Part shown: positions 32,124 through 41,715 of the stretch, piece by piece
How positions within the stretch are numbered: position 1 is the first letter of the stretch
Layout: the number at the start of each line of letters is the position of its first letter
NCBI GenBank assembly: GCA_050283925.1
Contig: JBNOAI010000002.1
Span: 476,171-540,170, forward strand
Length of the DNA stretch: 64,000 nucleotides
Reading direction: 5' to 3'
Source of the DNA: ZC4RG25 sp023428365
Lineage (GTDB): Bacteria > Pseudomonadota > Alphaproteobacteria > Rhizobiales > Hyphomicrobiaceae
Translations under genes and position numbers: made by a program
The notes under the pieces: model-generated
What the model was told of the DNA's origin: nothing
Seen by the model: the letters and a program-made list of their open reading frames with translations, nothing else
Databases searched by the model: none

Positions 32124-32888
32124 ATGTCGAAAGAGTTTGACGTTTCGCGGCTGTACGATCGGTTCCCATTCAACACCACGGTGCCGGCGCGCTGCCCCAG
32201 TCTGCCGACCATTGCCTTTGACTGCCGTGTGGAGGGAACATGGCTTGAGGACAATATCAAAAATACGCCATTTAACCTCGTCGATAATCGCGTGATGATC
32301 ACCGGTTCCGACTTCGCCAAGCACAGCGCTTTTCCATTTCGGGATGTGATCTTTATCGCGCCAGTTGAGTACAAAGGGATACGTGGCGGGCATCCCTTCC
32401 TCGAGTTCGAGAATAGCAACAGGGCGGTGATTGGCGGGCGAGAGAAGTGGGGGTATCCGAAGCTTTATGCGGATATAGATTTCGTCACTTCCGATGACGG
32501 TGCCGTTCAAGTCGCGGTGACGATGGGCGGACGCCGGATTGTGGACTTGAATTGGCAGCCTGACGGCAACATGCGCCCTGGAGCCCCAACTGAGCAACCA
32601 CTGAAACTTTGGCCTCACCTTCTCCTGAGAATGCTGCCTGACGCATCTCGGCCCGGAATGGGATTCGTCGAAGTTCTGCGCCGCGACACCTCCGAGGATC
32701 TGGTGGTTCTTGAGCAGAAATCGGGACGCGCGGATCTGAAATTCGGGCCCATGCCCGAGCACGAAATCGACTACTGCGAGCTGGCCAAGCTGAAGATCAA
32801 AGAGGTCATCTCCGCTCAGCTGATCATCTCCGACTGGGTCTCAAGCGAAAAAAACGGCTGGGCGCAGTTGGTTGACAGGCTGCTGTAA
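32124..32888 (+). CDS. Acetoacetate decarboxylase family protein 2
   Basis: 254 residues from ATG 32124 with GGAGG upstream. The signature reads GREKWGYPKLYAD: the first Lys (113) is kept but the second, which lowers its pKa in true acetoacetate decarboxylase, is Leu. Decarboxylation may be impaired or the chemistry changed. It begins an apparent operon with the ABC transporter genes 32920-35528 and decarboxylase gene 3. Confidence 0.85.
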   Translation: MSKEFDVSRLYDRFPFNTTVPARCPSLPTIAFDCRVEGTWLEDNIKNTPFNLVDNRVMITGSDFAKHSAFPFRDVIFIAPVEYKGIRGGHPFLEFENSNRAVIGGREKWGYPKLYADIDFVTSDDGAVQVAVTMGGRRIVDLNWQPDGNMRPGAPTEQPLKLWPHLLLRMLPDASRPGMGFVEVLRRDTSEDLVVLEQKSGRADLKFGPMPEHEIDYCELAKLKIKEVISAQLIISDWVSSEKNGWAQLVDRLL

Positions 32889-32919
32889 CGCGTTTCGGAA
32901 ACAAAGGGAGAAATTCAGG

Positions 32920-33807
32920 ATGAGTACTCTCAGTTTGATGCGTGAAAACATGAGAGCGACCTTTGCGAGATCGGCCGCGCTTCTGTTCTTGTTGACGGCG
33001 CCCATTCACAATGAAGGTCGCGCGTTTGCGCAAGGCGCTCCCCAGGGAGCCGTTCCAGCGCTCCATGCTCAGGTCCCAGAACAGTATCGCAAGGGTCTGA
33101 CTGCCGTATATGATGCGCAGTATCCGCCGAGCTATTACGTGGATGAGAATAATCAGATTGCGGGATACGTCATCGATTTTCAGAAAGCCATCGCGGCCAA
33201 GCTGGGCATCCCCGTGAATGCAGAACAGGCCAAATTCTCTGGAATAATCGCCGGAATTCTCGGAAATCGCTATGATCTCTCGGCCTTCCATGACACACCT
33301 GAGCGACGGGAGAGGATGGACTTTGCCGATATCACGCAGACAGGGACATCCGTAATGGTGCGCGCGGGCAACCCTGCCCGCATTGATCTCCACGAACTGT
33401 GCGGTCGCAAAATCGGCGCTGCACAGGGCGGCCAGCAATATCTAGAGTTGGTACCGAAGCTGCAGGCAAAATGCACCGAGCTGGGCAAGCCGCAGATTGA
33501 AGTCTCCCTTTTCTCCGGCCCAAATGAAGGCAGCCTTGCCGTCAAAACCGGCCGCATCGAAGGATGGCTGGGGGATGCGCCCTATACCGGCTATATCGTG
33601 AAGAACAGCAAGGGCGAGTTTGAGAAAACGCAAACGTCGGATGTCACTGGGGTCTCGGGATTTGCTTTCCGTAAAGGAGATCCTATGGCCAAGCTTTTTC
33701 AGCAGGCCATCCAGAGCATGATCGAGGACGGTACGTATCGGAAGATCATGGCCGATTGGCAGATCACCGAGCTGTCGCTCCAAAAGGCATTGCTCAATGG
33801 ACAATAA
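32920..33807 (+). CDS. Polar amino-acid ABC transporter substrate-binding protein
   Basis: 295 residues from ATG 32920. Signal peptide (RSAALLFLLTAPIHNEG, cleavage near AFA/QG). SBP family 3 features: YPPSYYVDENNQIAGYVIDF, DLSAFHDTPERRERMDFADI and KIGAAQGGQQYLE. Periplasmic receptor for the permease and ATPase that follow at once (the permease starts at the next base). The ligand is unknown but likely linked to the flanking decarboxylase-family enzymes. Confidence 0.9.
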   Translation: MSTLSLMRENMRATFARSAALLFLLTAPIHNEGRAFAQGAPQGAVPALHAQVPEQYRKGLTAVYDAQYPPSYYVDENNQIAGYVIDFQKAIAAKLGIPVNAEQAKFSGIIAGILGNRYDLSAFHDTPERRERMDFADITQTGTSVMVRAGNPARIDLHELCGRKIGAAQGGQQYLELVPKLQAKCTELGKPQIEVSLFSGPNEGSLAVKTGRIEGWLGDAPYTGYIVKNSKGEFEKTQTSDVTGVSGFAFRKGDPMAKLFQQAIQSMIEDGTYRKIMADWQITELSLQKALLNGQ

Positions 33808-34722
33808 ATGAAATCAACTGACACGAAGCTGGCCGACGAGGTGCTGATCGCGGCACGTCCGGGAGGTGCCACGGAGAATAACGGCACCTCCCTGAAGATT
33901 GTCCGTCGCCCGCAGTACGGCCGGTGGATGACCGATATCGCTCTGGTGTTGCTCGTCGCCGGTATCGCGTGGTCGGCGATCAATAATCCCAGATTTCAAT
34001 GGGATGTCGTATTTAAGTACCTTACGAATGCGAATATCCTGAGAGGACTGCTGGTCACGCTTGAGCTGACAGTCATCGCGGTGACGCTTGGAATTGTCCT
34101 CGGGATATTTTTAGCGCTTTTGATGCTCTCGCGCGATGTTTGGCTAAAGGCGTTCGCGGCATTGTATATTTGGCTATTTCGCGGAACGCCGCTACTGGTG
34201 CAGTTGATTTTTTGGTTCAATATTTCAGCGCTTTATCCCGAGATTAGTATCAGTATACCCGGTGGCCCGACGCTTGTGTCGTTCTCGGGAAATTCAATAA
34301 CGCCCTTCATGGCAGCGGTCATAGGTTTAACTCTACATGAAGCAGCTTACATGGCCGAGATCGTGCGCGGTGGTGTGCTCTCCGTTGGCCACGGCCAGAA
34401 CGAGGCTGCGATGGCTTTGGGTATGACCCGCCTTCAGGCATTTCGCCGTATCACGCTGCCGCAAGCGTTGCGCGCGATTGTGCCAGCCACCGGCAATCAA
34501 GTGATCATGATGCTCAAGACGACATCGTTGGTGAGCGTCATCGCTTTGCCAGAACTCCTCTATTCTGCACAGATCATCTACTCCCGCACCTTCGAAATTA
34601 TCCCACTGCTTGTGGTCGCGAGCTGCTGGTATCTGTTCATGTGCACCCTGCTTTCGATCGGACAACATTACTTGGAGAGGTGGTTCGGACGGGGTTTTCA
34701 GAAGTCTTTCGCGACGTTTTAG
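33808..34722 (+). CDS. Polar amino-acid ABC transporter permease
   Basis: 304 residues. HisM/GlnP-type permease: about six transmembrane segments, RGLLVTLELTVIAVTLG, LFRGTPLLVQLIFWF and the EAA loop in GGVLSVGHGQNEAAMALGMT. The start abuts the stop of the binding-protein gene. One permease gene only, so it probably works as a homodimer. An N-terminal cytosolic extension of about 35 residues is somewhat long. Confidence 0.92.
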   Translation: MKSTDTKLADEVLIAARPGGATENNGTSLKIVRRPQYGRWMTDIALVLLVAGIAWSAINNPRFQWDVVFKYLTNANILRGLLVTLELTVIAVTLGIVLGIFLALLMLSRDVWLKAFAALYIWLFRGTPLLVQLIFWFNISALYPEISISIPGGPTLVSFSGNSITPFMAAVIGLTLHEAAYMAEIVRGGVLSVGHGQNEAAMALGMTRLQAFRRITLPQALRAIVPATGNQVIMMLKTTSLVSVIALPELLYSAQIIYSRTFEIIPLLVVASCWYLFMCTLLSIGQHYLERWFGRGFQKSFATF

Positions 34723-34745
34723 CCGAGTACAGACGCTTTCTGGAT

Positions 34746-35528
34746 ATGGATCATATGTCGGAAAACGAACGACCCATGGTGATCGCCCGGAGCGTGACCA
34801 AATCATTTGGCAGCTTGCAGGTTCTTAAGGGCATAGATTTGGAGATTGGGAAAGGCAAAGTCGTTTGCTTGATTGGCCCATCAGGGTCCGGTAAGTCGAC
34901 GTTTTTACGGTGTATCAATCATTTGGAGACCATCGACTCTGGCTGGCTTGCTGTGGATGGGGAGCTGGTTGGCTACCGACGCGAGGGCGACAGCCTCATC
35001 GAGTTGGGAGGCCGGGAGGCGGCATCTCGACGGGCGCATATTGGAATGGTGTTTCAGCATTTCAATCTCTTCGCCCATATGACGGCCCTAAAGAACGTTA
35101 TGGAAGGACCGGTCGCCGTCAGGCGCATGAACAAGGCTTCCGCGCGGACGCTTGCAATGGATTTGCTGGCGAGCGTCGGCCTAAAAGACAAGGCGGACGC
35201 TTATCCAAGTCAGTTGTCGGGCGGCCAACAGCAACGCGTCGCCATCGCCCGCGCAATGGCGATGGAGCCGAAACTCCTCCTGTTTGACGAACCGACCTCT
35301 GCGCTCGACCCTGAGCTGGTTAGCGAGGTATTGGAGGTTATGCGAAACTTGGCACGGCGCGGCATGACCATGGTCATTGTCACACACGAAGTCGCGTTCG
35401 CCCGTGATGTGGCCGACAGCATCGTTTTCATGGACGACGGAGTAGTGGTCGAGCGCGGTACGCCCTCTGAGGTTCTAGGTGCCCCGAAGCAAGTCCGGAC
35501 TCGCGAATTTCTGGCCAGTGTCGGCTAG
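34746..35528 (+). CDS. Polar amino-acid ABC transporter ATPase
   Basis: 260 residues from ATG 34746 (ATG 34755 possible). Walker A GPSGSGKS, Q-loop VFQHFNLFAHM, signature LSGGQQQRVAIARA, Walker B LLLFDEPTSALD and the H-loop in VTHEVAFARDVA. GlnQ/HisP family. It energises the permease of 33808. Its stop is 36 bp before decarboxylase-family gene 3. Confidence 0.94.
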   Translation: MDHMSENERPMVIARSVTKSFGSLQVLKGIDLEIGKGKVVCLIGPSGSGKSTFLRCINHLETIDSGWLAVDGELVGYRREGDSLIELGGREAASRRAHIGMVFQHFNLFAHMTALKNVMEGPVAVRRMNKASARTLAMDLLASVGLKDKADAYPSQLSGGQQQRVAIARAMAMEPKLLLFDEPTSALDPELVSEVLEVMRNLARRGMTMVIVTHEVAFARDVADSIVFMDDGVVVERGTPSEVLGAPKQVRTREFLASVG

Positions 35529-35564
35529 CGAAGAAGAAGAACTAAACGAACCTACGAGGAAACC

Positions 35565-36329
35565 ATGTTCGGAAACTATAAGATGCATCCCGGCAGCGGG
35601 GTCAATCCACCTTATGCACCGGCTTTTCCGCTGGAATGGGAATGCGCGTTGCGTACCGTGGAGGTCATGACGAAGGTCGACAAGCGCAAAGTGGAGAAGT
35701 TTCTCGAGGATACGCCGTTTGAGGCGGTCAACGATCGGGTTGCGTTCAGGTTCATGGCGTCGCCCGGGCACACTCTTTCCATCCACAACGGGCGCATGTT
35801 CGATCTCATGGTTACGGTGGCGGTGCGCTACGAGGATATTTTTACGCAGACGCATATCTATATGTACTGCAGTGATCCGATGGGCATTGCCGCCGGCCGC
35901 GAAATATTTGGCTATACCAAGAAGGACTGCACCTACGCTTTTGACGAGGCGGCCGACGGCTCGATCAAGGGTTGGGTCAACCGACGTGGCATTCAGCTCG
36001 CCGATTTCTCTTTCGTTCCCGATACGACGGCGCCCGTGGTCAGGCTGGTCGACGGAGCGGAGCAGCCTGGTGGCGAAATTCATGTGCGCCGGGTGCCACA
36101 TCCGGAAAGGCCGGGCACCGCTTATGCCGATATCGTCTATCGTCTGACGCCTTTGGAATACTCCGCGCCGCTCGGTGGCAGGGTGGAAATGAAATTGCAC
36201 GATTGCGCTTTTGACCCGCTCACGGAATTGGAGCCAGAGATCCTTTCGGCGCAGTTCATGGCTTCTGATGTCTATGCTGGCGGTTTCGCCAAGGAAAAGC
36301 GTCTGCTCCTGAAGCAACTTGTTCCCTGA
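35565..36329 (+). CDS. Acetoacetate decarboxylase family protein 3
   Basis: 254 residues from ATG 35565. The signature is GREIFGYTKKDCTYAF: both lysines (119, 120) are kept but the usual Pro before them is Thr. It is the third and most divergent paralogue in the island and the last gene of the transporter operon. The 36-bp gap and shared direction indicate cotranscription. The three genes may act on related substrates or form mixed oligomers; this is inference. Confidence 0.85.
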   Translation: MFGNYKMHPGSGVNPPYAPAFPLEWECALRTVEVMTKVDKRKVEKFLEDTPFEAVNDRVAFRFMASPGHTLSIHNGRMFDLMVTVAVRYEDIFTQTHIYMYCSDPMGIAAGREIFGYTKKDCTYAFDEAADGSIKGWVNRRGIQLADFSFVPDTTAPVVRLVDGAEQPGGEIHVRRVPHPERPGTAYADIVYRLTPLEYSAPLGGRVEMKLHDCAFDPLTELEPEILSAQFMASDVYAGGFAKEKRLLLKQLVP

Positions 36330-36904
36330 GCGCTTCGAATTCTGCATCCAAGCGAATGGTGCCGACAAGGTATCAACAATCTGGCGTTCTCCCGACTATG
36401 AGAGCAGATGCTCGTATGCCCATGTCGTGTGCATAAGCATCAATGCTGCTTAGGATCGAAGCAGTTGCAGCTGCGTGCGGGCGGTGAAGTAAAGGCCTGT
36501 ATCGAGCGCTTCGAGGATTACTGTTCCTAAGTGAATTCTCAATTGCCGACTGAGCGAAGTGAGGCCGGCAAGGATCTGACGGACATCTATTAGAAGCTAT
36601 CCGATGGGATCAAGTGAAGTGCGCCAGGGCGGATCGCAAAGCAGGCGCGATCCGCGCGAACCTCAGCTGCGCAAAGTGGCCTCTTTGGCATGGTATGATG
36701 TCGAAGGCGAACAAAGAGGCATACCTGTGCGCCGCCGCTGCTTCCCTCGCTTCAAGCGATGTTTGCGCTTGCGGCTCTCGTCCTGACTCTATGGCGGTAG
36801 TTGTTCCTCTAGAGTAGAGGACTGCATCATCATCATCATCTCATTCGGCGACAACAGTTCGCATCCGAAGTGATCTCAAGACCACAGAAGATCGGCGCCA
36901 AAGG
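36330..36904. other. Gene-free stretch at an island junction
   Basis: No frame with a ribosome binding site or homology. A short CATCATCATCATCATC run (about 36826-36841) and a convergent boundary to the DUF5131 gene are all that is visible. It marks the left edge of the 36.9-40.3 kb insertion into the catabolic island. Confidence 0.5.
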
Positions 36905-37696
36905 CTACGCGGCCACTCGCTCGCCTGATAGCTTGATAGCTGCACGCTTCTTCTTCTTCTGGGTGGGCCACTCGTCCCAGGTGCGGCCGTCGAGCACTCT
37001 GCCGGCGCGCTTCTTATTGGTGCCGCCCCACTGCTTGAAGTGGAAGGCGACACCCGAATCGAGGCACTGATCCCGTATCGAGCGCACCCACTCGGTCGGC
37101 ATCGGACGGGCGCCGGGGCCGCTCTCGCCGCCGGCGATCACCCAATCGATCTCGTTGAGGTTCATGTCGTCCAGCGGACCAAGCAGGGGCTCTAGGCTCA
37201 AGAACTTTGTCTGTGCCTTGGTGCGGCGTAGATGATCTACCCGATAGAGGTAATCTGCGTTCTCGACACTGACACCCATCCACACGTTGCTCGGCCACTC
37301 CAAGCTTGGTGCCAATTCTTCAAGGCGCTCGGCGCGCTTCGTAAGAACCTGATAGGTGTGCCGTGGAGTATCAGTCATGACCTCGAACACCGCCTGTATG
37401 AATTTCAGTGGCACCGCTTCGTGGAATAGGTCGGACATGCTGTTGACGAAGATCAGTCGGCCTCTCCTCCAGCGTCGTGGAATATCGAGAGAGTTGGGAT
37501 CGATCTTCACCTTGCCATTCCACTTCGCCCGGCGACCGGACACCCGGGTCGTTCCCGCGTACTTATCCAATCCCATCGCAGTGAGACGCGCAGCAAGACG
37601 CATGGCGTAGCAGTTCGTGCAGCCCGGCGAGAGGATAGTACATCCAGCGACCGGATTCCACGTTGCCTCAGTCCATTCGATGCTCGTGCTGGCCAT
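36905..37696 (-). CDS. DUF5131 (phage Gp37/Gp68-like) three-Cys-motif protein
   Basis: 263 residues from ATG 37696. SIEWTEATWNPVAGCTILSP followed by GCTNCYA gives the three-cysteine cluster of the family, which resembles radical-SAM enzymes. FVNSMSDLFHEAVP, YQVLTKRAERL, WMGVSVENADY and WVIAGGESGPGARPM are conserved family blocks. It is almost always encoded beside TcmP, as here (two bases between the genes). Members occur on phages and in defence islands; the chemistry is unproven. Confidence 0.9.
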   Translation of the reverse strand: MASTSIEWTEATWNPVAGCTILSPGCTNCYAMRLAARLTAMGLDKYAGTTRVSGRRAKWNGKVKIDPNSLDIPRRWRRGRLIFVNSMSDLFHEAVPLKFIQAVFEVMTDTPRHTYQVLTKRAERLEELAPSLEWPSNVWMGVSVENADYLYRVDHLRRTKAQTKFLSLEPLLGPLDDMNLNEIDWVIAGGESGPGARPMPTEWVRSIRDQCLDSGVAFHFKQWGGTNKKRAGRVLDGRTWDEWPTQKKKKRAAIKLSGERVAA

Positions 37697-37698
37697 GT

Positions 37699-38556
37699 TC
37701 AGCCCTTCAGAAGATGATTGGCTATCTTGCTCGCAAGACCGTAGGCCTGCGGTCTCGGATTCGAGCAAGCGAACATCAGAGTGAACAGCACGCGCCCCTG
37801 GTTCTTAAGCTGCATTCTATTTTTCGCGACATACGGGAATGCCTTGCCCAATCGCGCTTGGAAGTCGTCTTCGATGATATTGATGTCCGCGACCTTCTCG
37901 ACGATTTCGACCGCGTCTCCGAACAGGTCGGGTTCCTGTGTTCGACGATACCAGCGTTCCTGCCATTCCTTTTCGCCCAAGAAGCGATCCAACCGATCGC
38001 TCCAGGGCTTAGGAATCTTGCCGCTTCTCATTGCCATCCGATTAATTGCAAGCCCTGTCGGGACGAGATACCAGAAGTCGATGATGGGGCAGGTTGCGAC
38101 AGCCTCGATGGTCTCCCAATCGACCTGCATCCCGAATGGATCAGCGAATACGACGGCCCGATTCCGCCTGGTATCTAGACTGCGAATGATGCGGGGAAGC
38201 TCGACGTTTACATCGCCTGGGTGCCACCGCATTCGGTCGACGAGTTCGGGCTTGAGTGCGGTCAAGCGCTCTTCCAGCTGGGAGAGTGACTGCTTTGATT
38301 TGTCGATGAAGTGATAGCGATAGAATAGGATATCGAGTTCTACAGCTCGTTGTGCCGATCCGCGCATGAACTTTCGAGCTTCGCCTAGGAGCGTTTCTTC
38401 GTCCGCATCCCTGATCTTCTGCGAGCCGTCGCCGCAGAACGCATCGATGTATACGAGGTTGAAGTTTTTCTTCTTCAGCGCGATTTGATACGCCGCGAGA
38501 TAGCTTGAAACGCAATCAAGCTTCTTGTGCGACCATGCCCCTCCGAATTCGCTCAT
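37699..38556 (-). CDS. tcmP: Three-Cys-motif partner protein TcmP
   Basis: 285 residues from ATG 38556. SHKKLDCVSSYLAAYQIALK, then VYIDAFCGDGSQ, FIDKSKQSLSQL, VVFADPFGMQVDW and DFWYLVPTGLAINRM are characteristic of TcmP, whose central part looks like a methyltransferase-type Rossmann fold. It partners with the DUF5131 protein just downstream. Upstream 160 bases separate it from a doubtful small frame. The pair probably arrived as a mobile, defence-like cassette. Confidence 0.88.
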   Translation of the reverse strand: MSEFGGAWSHKKLDCVSSYLAAYQIALKKKNFNLVYIDAFCGDGSQKIRDADEETLLGEARKFMRGSAQRAVELDILFYRYHFIDKSKQSLSQLEERLTALKPELVDRMRWHPGDVNVELPRIIRSLDTRRNRAVVFADPFGMQVDWETIEAVATCPIIDFWYLVPTGLAINRMAMRSGKIPKPWSDRLDRFLGEKEWQERWYRRTQEPDLFGDAVEIVEKVADINIIEDDFQARLGKAFPYVAKNRMQLKNQGRVLFTLMFACSNPRPQAYGLASKIANHLLKG

Positions 38557-38728
38557 AGGACGATGTCCGATCAGATCACACGATGTTCTCTCTTTGTGCC
38601 TAACCTGCTTCGGCTTTCGCAGCAAGTGCCCTCGATCCAGCGTCCGCATTCTCGGTAATAAAATGAGGCTTCTGTGCAGGATGTCACCACGGCCGCGCGT
38701 CGTATAGCGAAGCGCCTACCGACCGCAG

Positions 38729-38890
38729 TTAACGCCGAGCAATCCTTGGTGGTTCTCGGCCCGCAGCCTCTCGCTCATGATTCGAGCGATCATTGAGTTT
38801 CTGCCGCAGGATCTCGATTTTTAGAAGTAATGAGCTTGTCGCTACAATCTCGCGGACTTCAGTGATGCGAGGTGCGCGCAATGGTTCCCT
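38729..38890 (-). CDS. Doubtful small protein
   Basis: 53 residues from ATG 38890, with a charged helical composition (ITEVREIVATSSLLLKIEIL, RQKLNDRS). No ribosome binding site and no known family. Listed because composition and frame look protein-like in an otherwise empty 550-bp gap. Confidence 0.25.
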   Translation of the reverse strand, partial: REPLRAPRITEVREIVATSSLLLKIEILRQKLNDRSNHEREAAGREPPRIARR

Positions 38891-39106
38891 AGCCATTGCG
38901 GTCGCGCACAGCCACCGTCCGATGTGCAAATTTGCTATCATGAATGGCCCCCAGGACTCCCCTGATAGCTTTGCTGTATCGCGATTCTTCAGAATGCGGA
39001 GCGATGTAAAATTATCGGTGGACGAACAGCTATTGGGTTCTCGTTGCCTGCCGTCCGTGTGCTGTATTGCGGTATCGAATCGTATTGCTCAGGGATTGTT
39101 GGGAGC

Positions 39107-40303
39107 ATGAACGGACACACGGAGCTTCGCGCGGCACTGAGCATGCTTGCTGAGCGAGCGGTTGCAATAGCCCCCGCGTGCAAGAACGAGGAAAGCACTA
39201 AGCTCTACTTGATCCTGCCGATGCTTGAGGCGCTGGGTTATGACGCCGCTGATCCGTATGAAGTGCAACCCGAGTATGCGGCCGATTTTCGAGCAGATCG
39301 CGCTGACCGCGTTGATTTTGCTATCATGCGCGATGGCAGGCCCATCATAGCTATTGAGTGCAAGAAGGTCGGCGCCGATCTGGCGAGTAACCGGGGGCAG
39401 CTGCGAGCCTACTTCAGTGCCCTGCAGAGCGTTCGCCTCGCCATTCTGACCAATGGGCTACAGTTCGAGTTCTTTGTCGACTGTGACGAGCCCAACGTCA
39501 TGGATGAAGAACCGTTCTTATCGATCGACATGACGTGCATTGCAGGTGGTCGGCTGCTTGGTGAGCAGTTGGACGCGCTGGGCAGCATCTCAAATCCGCG
39601 TTTCGATCCGTCCACAATTGCTGACCTGGCATCGATCAAACTCGTGCAACGTCGCCTCAAGGCCGCGCTCGTGGAAGAAGTGCGCGAACCCTCTGAGGAG
39701 TTTTGCCGCCTCATCCTGCAAAAGGTGGGGCTGCGAAACCTCCGCAGGAATTCGATTAGAGAGCGCTATCAGTCCCTTGTGCAGGTCGCCTATCAGGAAG
39801 CGATTGTGCGGCCGGTCCTCGATCAGCTAAAGGCGTTGCGCTCACTCCCAGATGCATCGCCGGCGGCACATGATGTAGGCGACGCCCGTATCGTGACGAC
39901 AGATCGGGAGTTGGCCGTCTATCGTTACGTCTGCCGGCGTCTCGCTTTCTTGGTGTCTGACGAGCACCACTTTGCCGCGATCGAGCAGGTGCAGCATAGG
40001 GACTACATCGGGAAGTTCGTCGTGTTTTATCAGAACGTCCGAAAGGGGCGGATCTTCGATTTTATCGAGGGTGGAAACGGTTATGACAAGTTCGTGTTTC
40101 CAGCACCCATCGGAGAGATCGTAACCAATAATATCAGCGAGATAGATGAACCATTGCGAAACGTTTTTTCGGCGCGTGTTCGTGAGCTTGGTTCTGGCCA
40201 ACCATCGGAGTTGAGGCGCCCGATGGCGCTCAAGGCGGGCGATCATACGTTATCTGTTGGAATTGCACCCGTGCGCTGTATAGTCTCTTCATCGCGCACC
40301 TGA
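39107..40303 (+). CDS. HsdR-N-type PD-(D/E)xK nuclease-like protein
   Basis: 398 residues from ATG 39107 with GGAG upstream. The N-terminal domain (about 20-160) has the restriction-enzyme core: KLYLILPMLEALGYD, VDFAIMRDGRPIIAIECKK (Asp then Glu-x-Lys) and RAYFSALQSVRLAILTNG. The C-terminal half is a separate domain of unknown role (RYVCRRLAFLVSDEHHF, DKFVFPAPIGEIVTN). No motor or methylase gene is nearby, so it is not a complete type I system. Orphan proteins of this COG4748-like type are frequent in defence islands. Confidence 0.8.
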   Translation: MNGHTELRAALSMLAERAVAIAPACKNEESTKLYLILPMLEALGYDAADPYEVQPEYAADFRADRADRVDFAIMRDGRPIIAIECKKVGADLASNRGQLRAYFSALQSVRLAILTNGLQFEFFVDCDEPNVMDEEPFLSIDMTCIAGGRLLGEQLDALGSISNPRFDPSTIADLASIKLVQRRLKAALVEEVREPSEEFCRLILQKVGLRNLRRNSIRERYQSLVQVAYQEAIVRPVLDQLKALRSLPDASPAAHDVGDARIVTTDRELAVYRYVCRRLAFLVSDEHHFAAIEQVQHRDYIGKFVVFYQNVRKGRIFDFIEGGNGYDKFVFPAPIGEIVTNNISEIDEPLRNVFSARVRELGSGQPSELRRPMALKAGDHTLSVGIAPVRCIVSSSRT

Positions 40304-40420
40304 TCCGCATTCACCCATTCTGCTAGCGTCAAAACTAGAACTCGTAGTTGGTGAAAATTGGGTCTCCGTCAAACAAGGGTGCGAAAGCAAGCCTTTGTTC
40401 TGAAAATGGAGGGTAGCCTC

Positions 40421-41623
40421 GTGTCAAACTTCATCAAATCACACCGAAAATTCATCGCGCTTTCTGCAGGTATTATCTCCATTGGCCTCACACTTTACGC
40501 AACAGACTCCAGGGCTCAGGAAATAGGCATCACTGATACCGAAATCCTGATCGGACAGACCGGTCCGATGTCGGGCCCGAACTACATGTTCGGGACGCTC
40601 GCCCTGCAGGGTGCAGAGATGATATTTACCGAGGTGAATACCAAGGGCGGTATTCATGGACGGAAAATCAGGTTCGTGAATGAAGACGACCGCTGCGCGC
40701 CGGAAGGCGCAGTGAGTTCGGTGCGACGGTTGATTTCCGAACACAAGGCTTTCATCATTCACGGTGGTGCGTGCAGCAACGCGACGCTGGCCGTTGTTGG
40801 CGCGGTAAGGGAAGCCGGCATCCCATTCATTGCCTATTCCGCCGCTCATAACGACATCACGGGTACCGATAAACCGACGGTATTCCGCTCCGGCTTGAGT
40901 GCCCGATACGAGGGGCGGTCACAAGCCGTTTTTGCCGCGTCCATACCGAACGTGAAGCGCGTGGCCATCGTCGCCCAGCACGACGCCTGGGGTCAGGCGA
41001 AGTACGTCGCCCTGAAAGAAGCCGCCAAAGAATTGGGACTTGAAATCGTCGCCGATGAAGAAATGACCGTCGATAGCAACGATGCGACGGCACAAGTGCT
41101 GGCAATCAATAAGGCCAATCCTGATGCCATCATCACAGTGCTATATCCGAAACCGAGTACCGTCTTCATCCGTGATGCACATTCCTATGGCCTGACCAAG
41201 AAACCGCTGATTGGCCAGCTTGCGATCAGTGATCCCATCGATCTCGCATCTAAGGTTCAGCTTCCCGGCGCGCTCGACAATTTCTATACGATTTCGCTGT
41301 CAAAGTTCTCTCCGAGCCAGGATGAGGCAGCCGACCTGCGTGCCCGATTCTCGAAATATGCCTCAGCCGTGCAGCTTTCGCAGTACACGCTCTGGGGGAT
41401 CGGTAGTGCGGAAATCATCGTCGAGGCTCTCGAACGCGCCGGCCGAAACCTGACGCGGAAAGCGTTCATGGACGCGCTTTACGATTCGAAAGGTTTCGAC
41501 ACATCGATCTATCCGGACCGCATTCTCTTTACGACCGCGGACCGAGACGGCAACAAGTCTGGAACGTTCATCCAGCTCGTCGACGACAAGATCAAGTTCA
41601 TCGGCCCCAAGTTCGCCAAATAG
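40421..41623 (+). CDS. Branched-chain amino-acid-type ABC substrate-binding protein
   Basis: 400 residues from GTG 40421, with GGAGGG seven bases upstream; ATG 40406 overlaps the ribosome binding site. Signal peptide to about DSRAQ. The LivK/Peripla_BP_6 fold is shown by ILIGQTGPMSGPNYMFGTLA, KIRFVNEDDRCAPEGAVSSV and VAIVAQHDAWGQAKYVALKE. It is the first gene of a six-gene block ending with an amidase. The ligand may be an amide or aromatic acid rather than a branched-chain amino acid. Confidence 0.92.
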   Translation: MSNFIKSHRKFIALSAGIISIGLTLYATDSRAQEIGITDTEILIGQTGPMSGPNYMFGTLALQGAEMIFTEVNTKGGIHGRKIRFVNEDDRCAPEGAVSSVRRLISEHKAFIIHGGACSNATLAVVGAVREAGIPFIAYSAAHNDITGTDKPTVFRSGLSARYEGRSQAVFAASIPNVKRVAIVAQHDAWGQAKYVALKEAAKELGLEIVADEEMTVDSNDATAQVLAINKANPDAIITVLYPKPSTVFIRDAHSYGLTKKPLIGQLAISDPIDLASKVQLPGALDNFYTISLSKFSPSQDEAADLRARFSKYASAVQLSQYTLWGIGSAEIIVEALERAGRNLTRKAFMDALYDSKGFDTSIYPDRILFTTADRDGNKSGTFIQLVDDKIKFIGPKFAK

Positions 41624-41715
41624 GTAACCGTGCGCAGCCGACTTGAGCCTTGGCTGCGCAACAACCTTGCTGGCTGATGGGATGGGGGCAGGTCGCTCGA
41701 CCTGAAGGCGAGAAT

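Noticed and set aside
36826..36841. CAT trinucleotide run
   Set aside because: Short simple-sequence repeat with no gene context; not evidence of a regulatory element.
39107..40303. Complete type I restriction system
   Set aside because: No helicase motifs in the protein and no hsdM or hsdS nearby.
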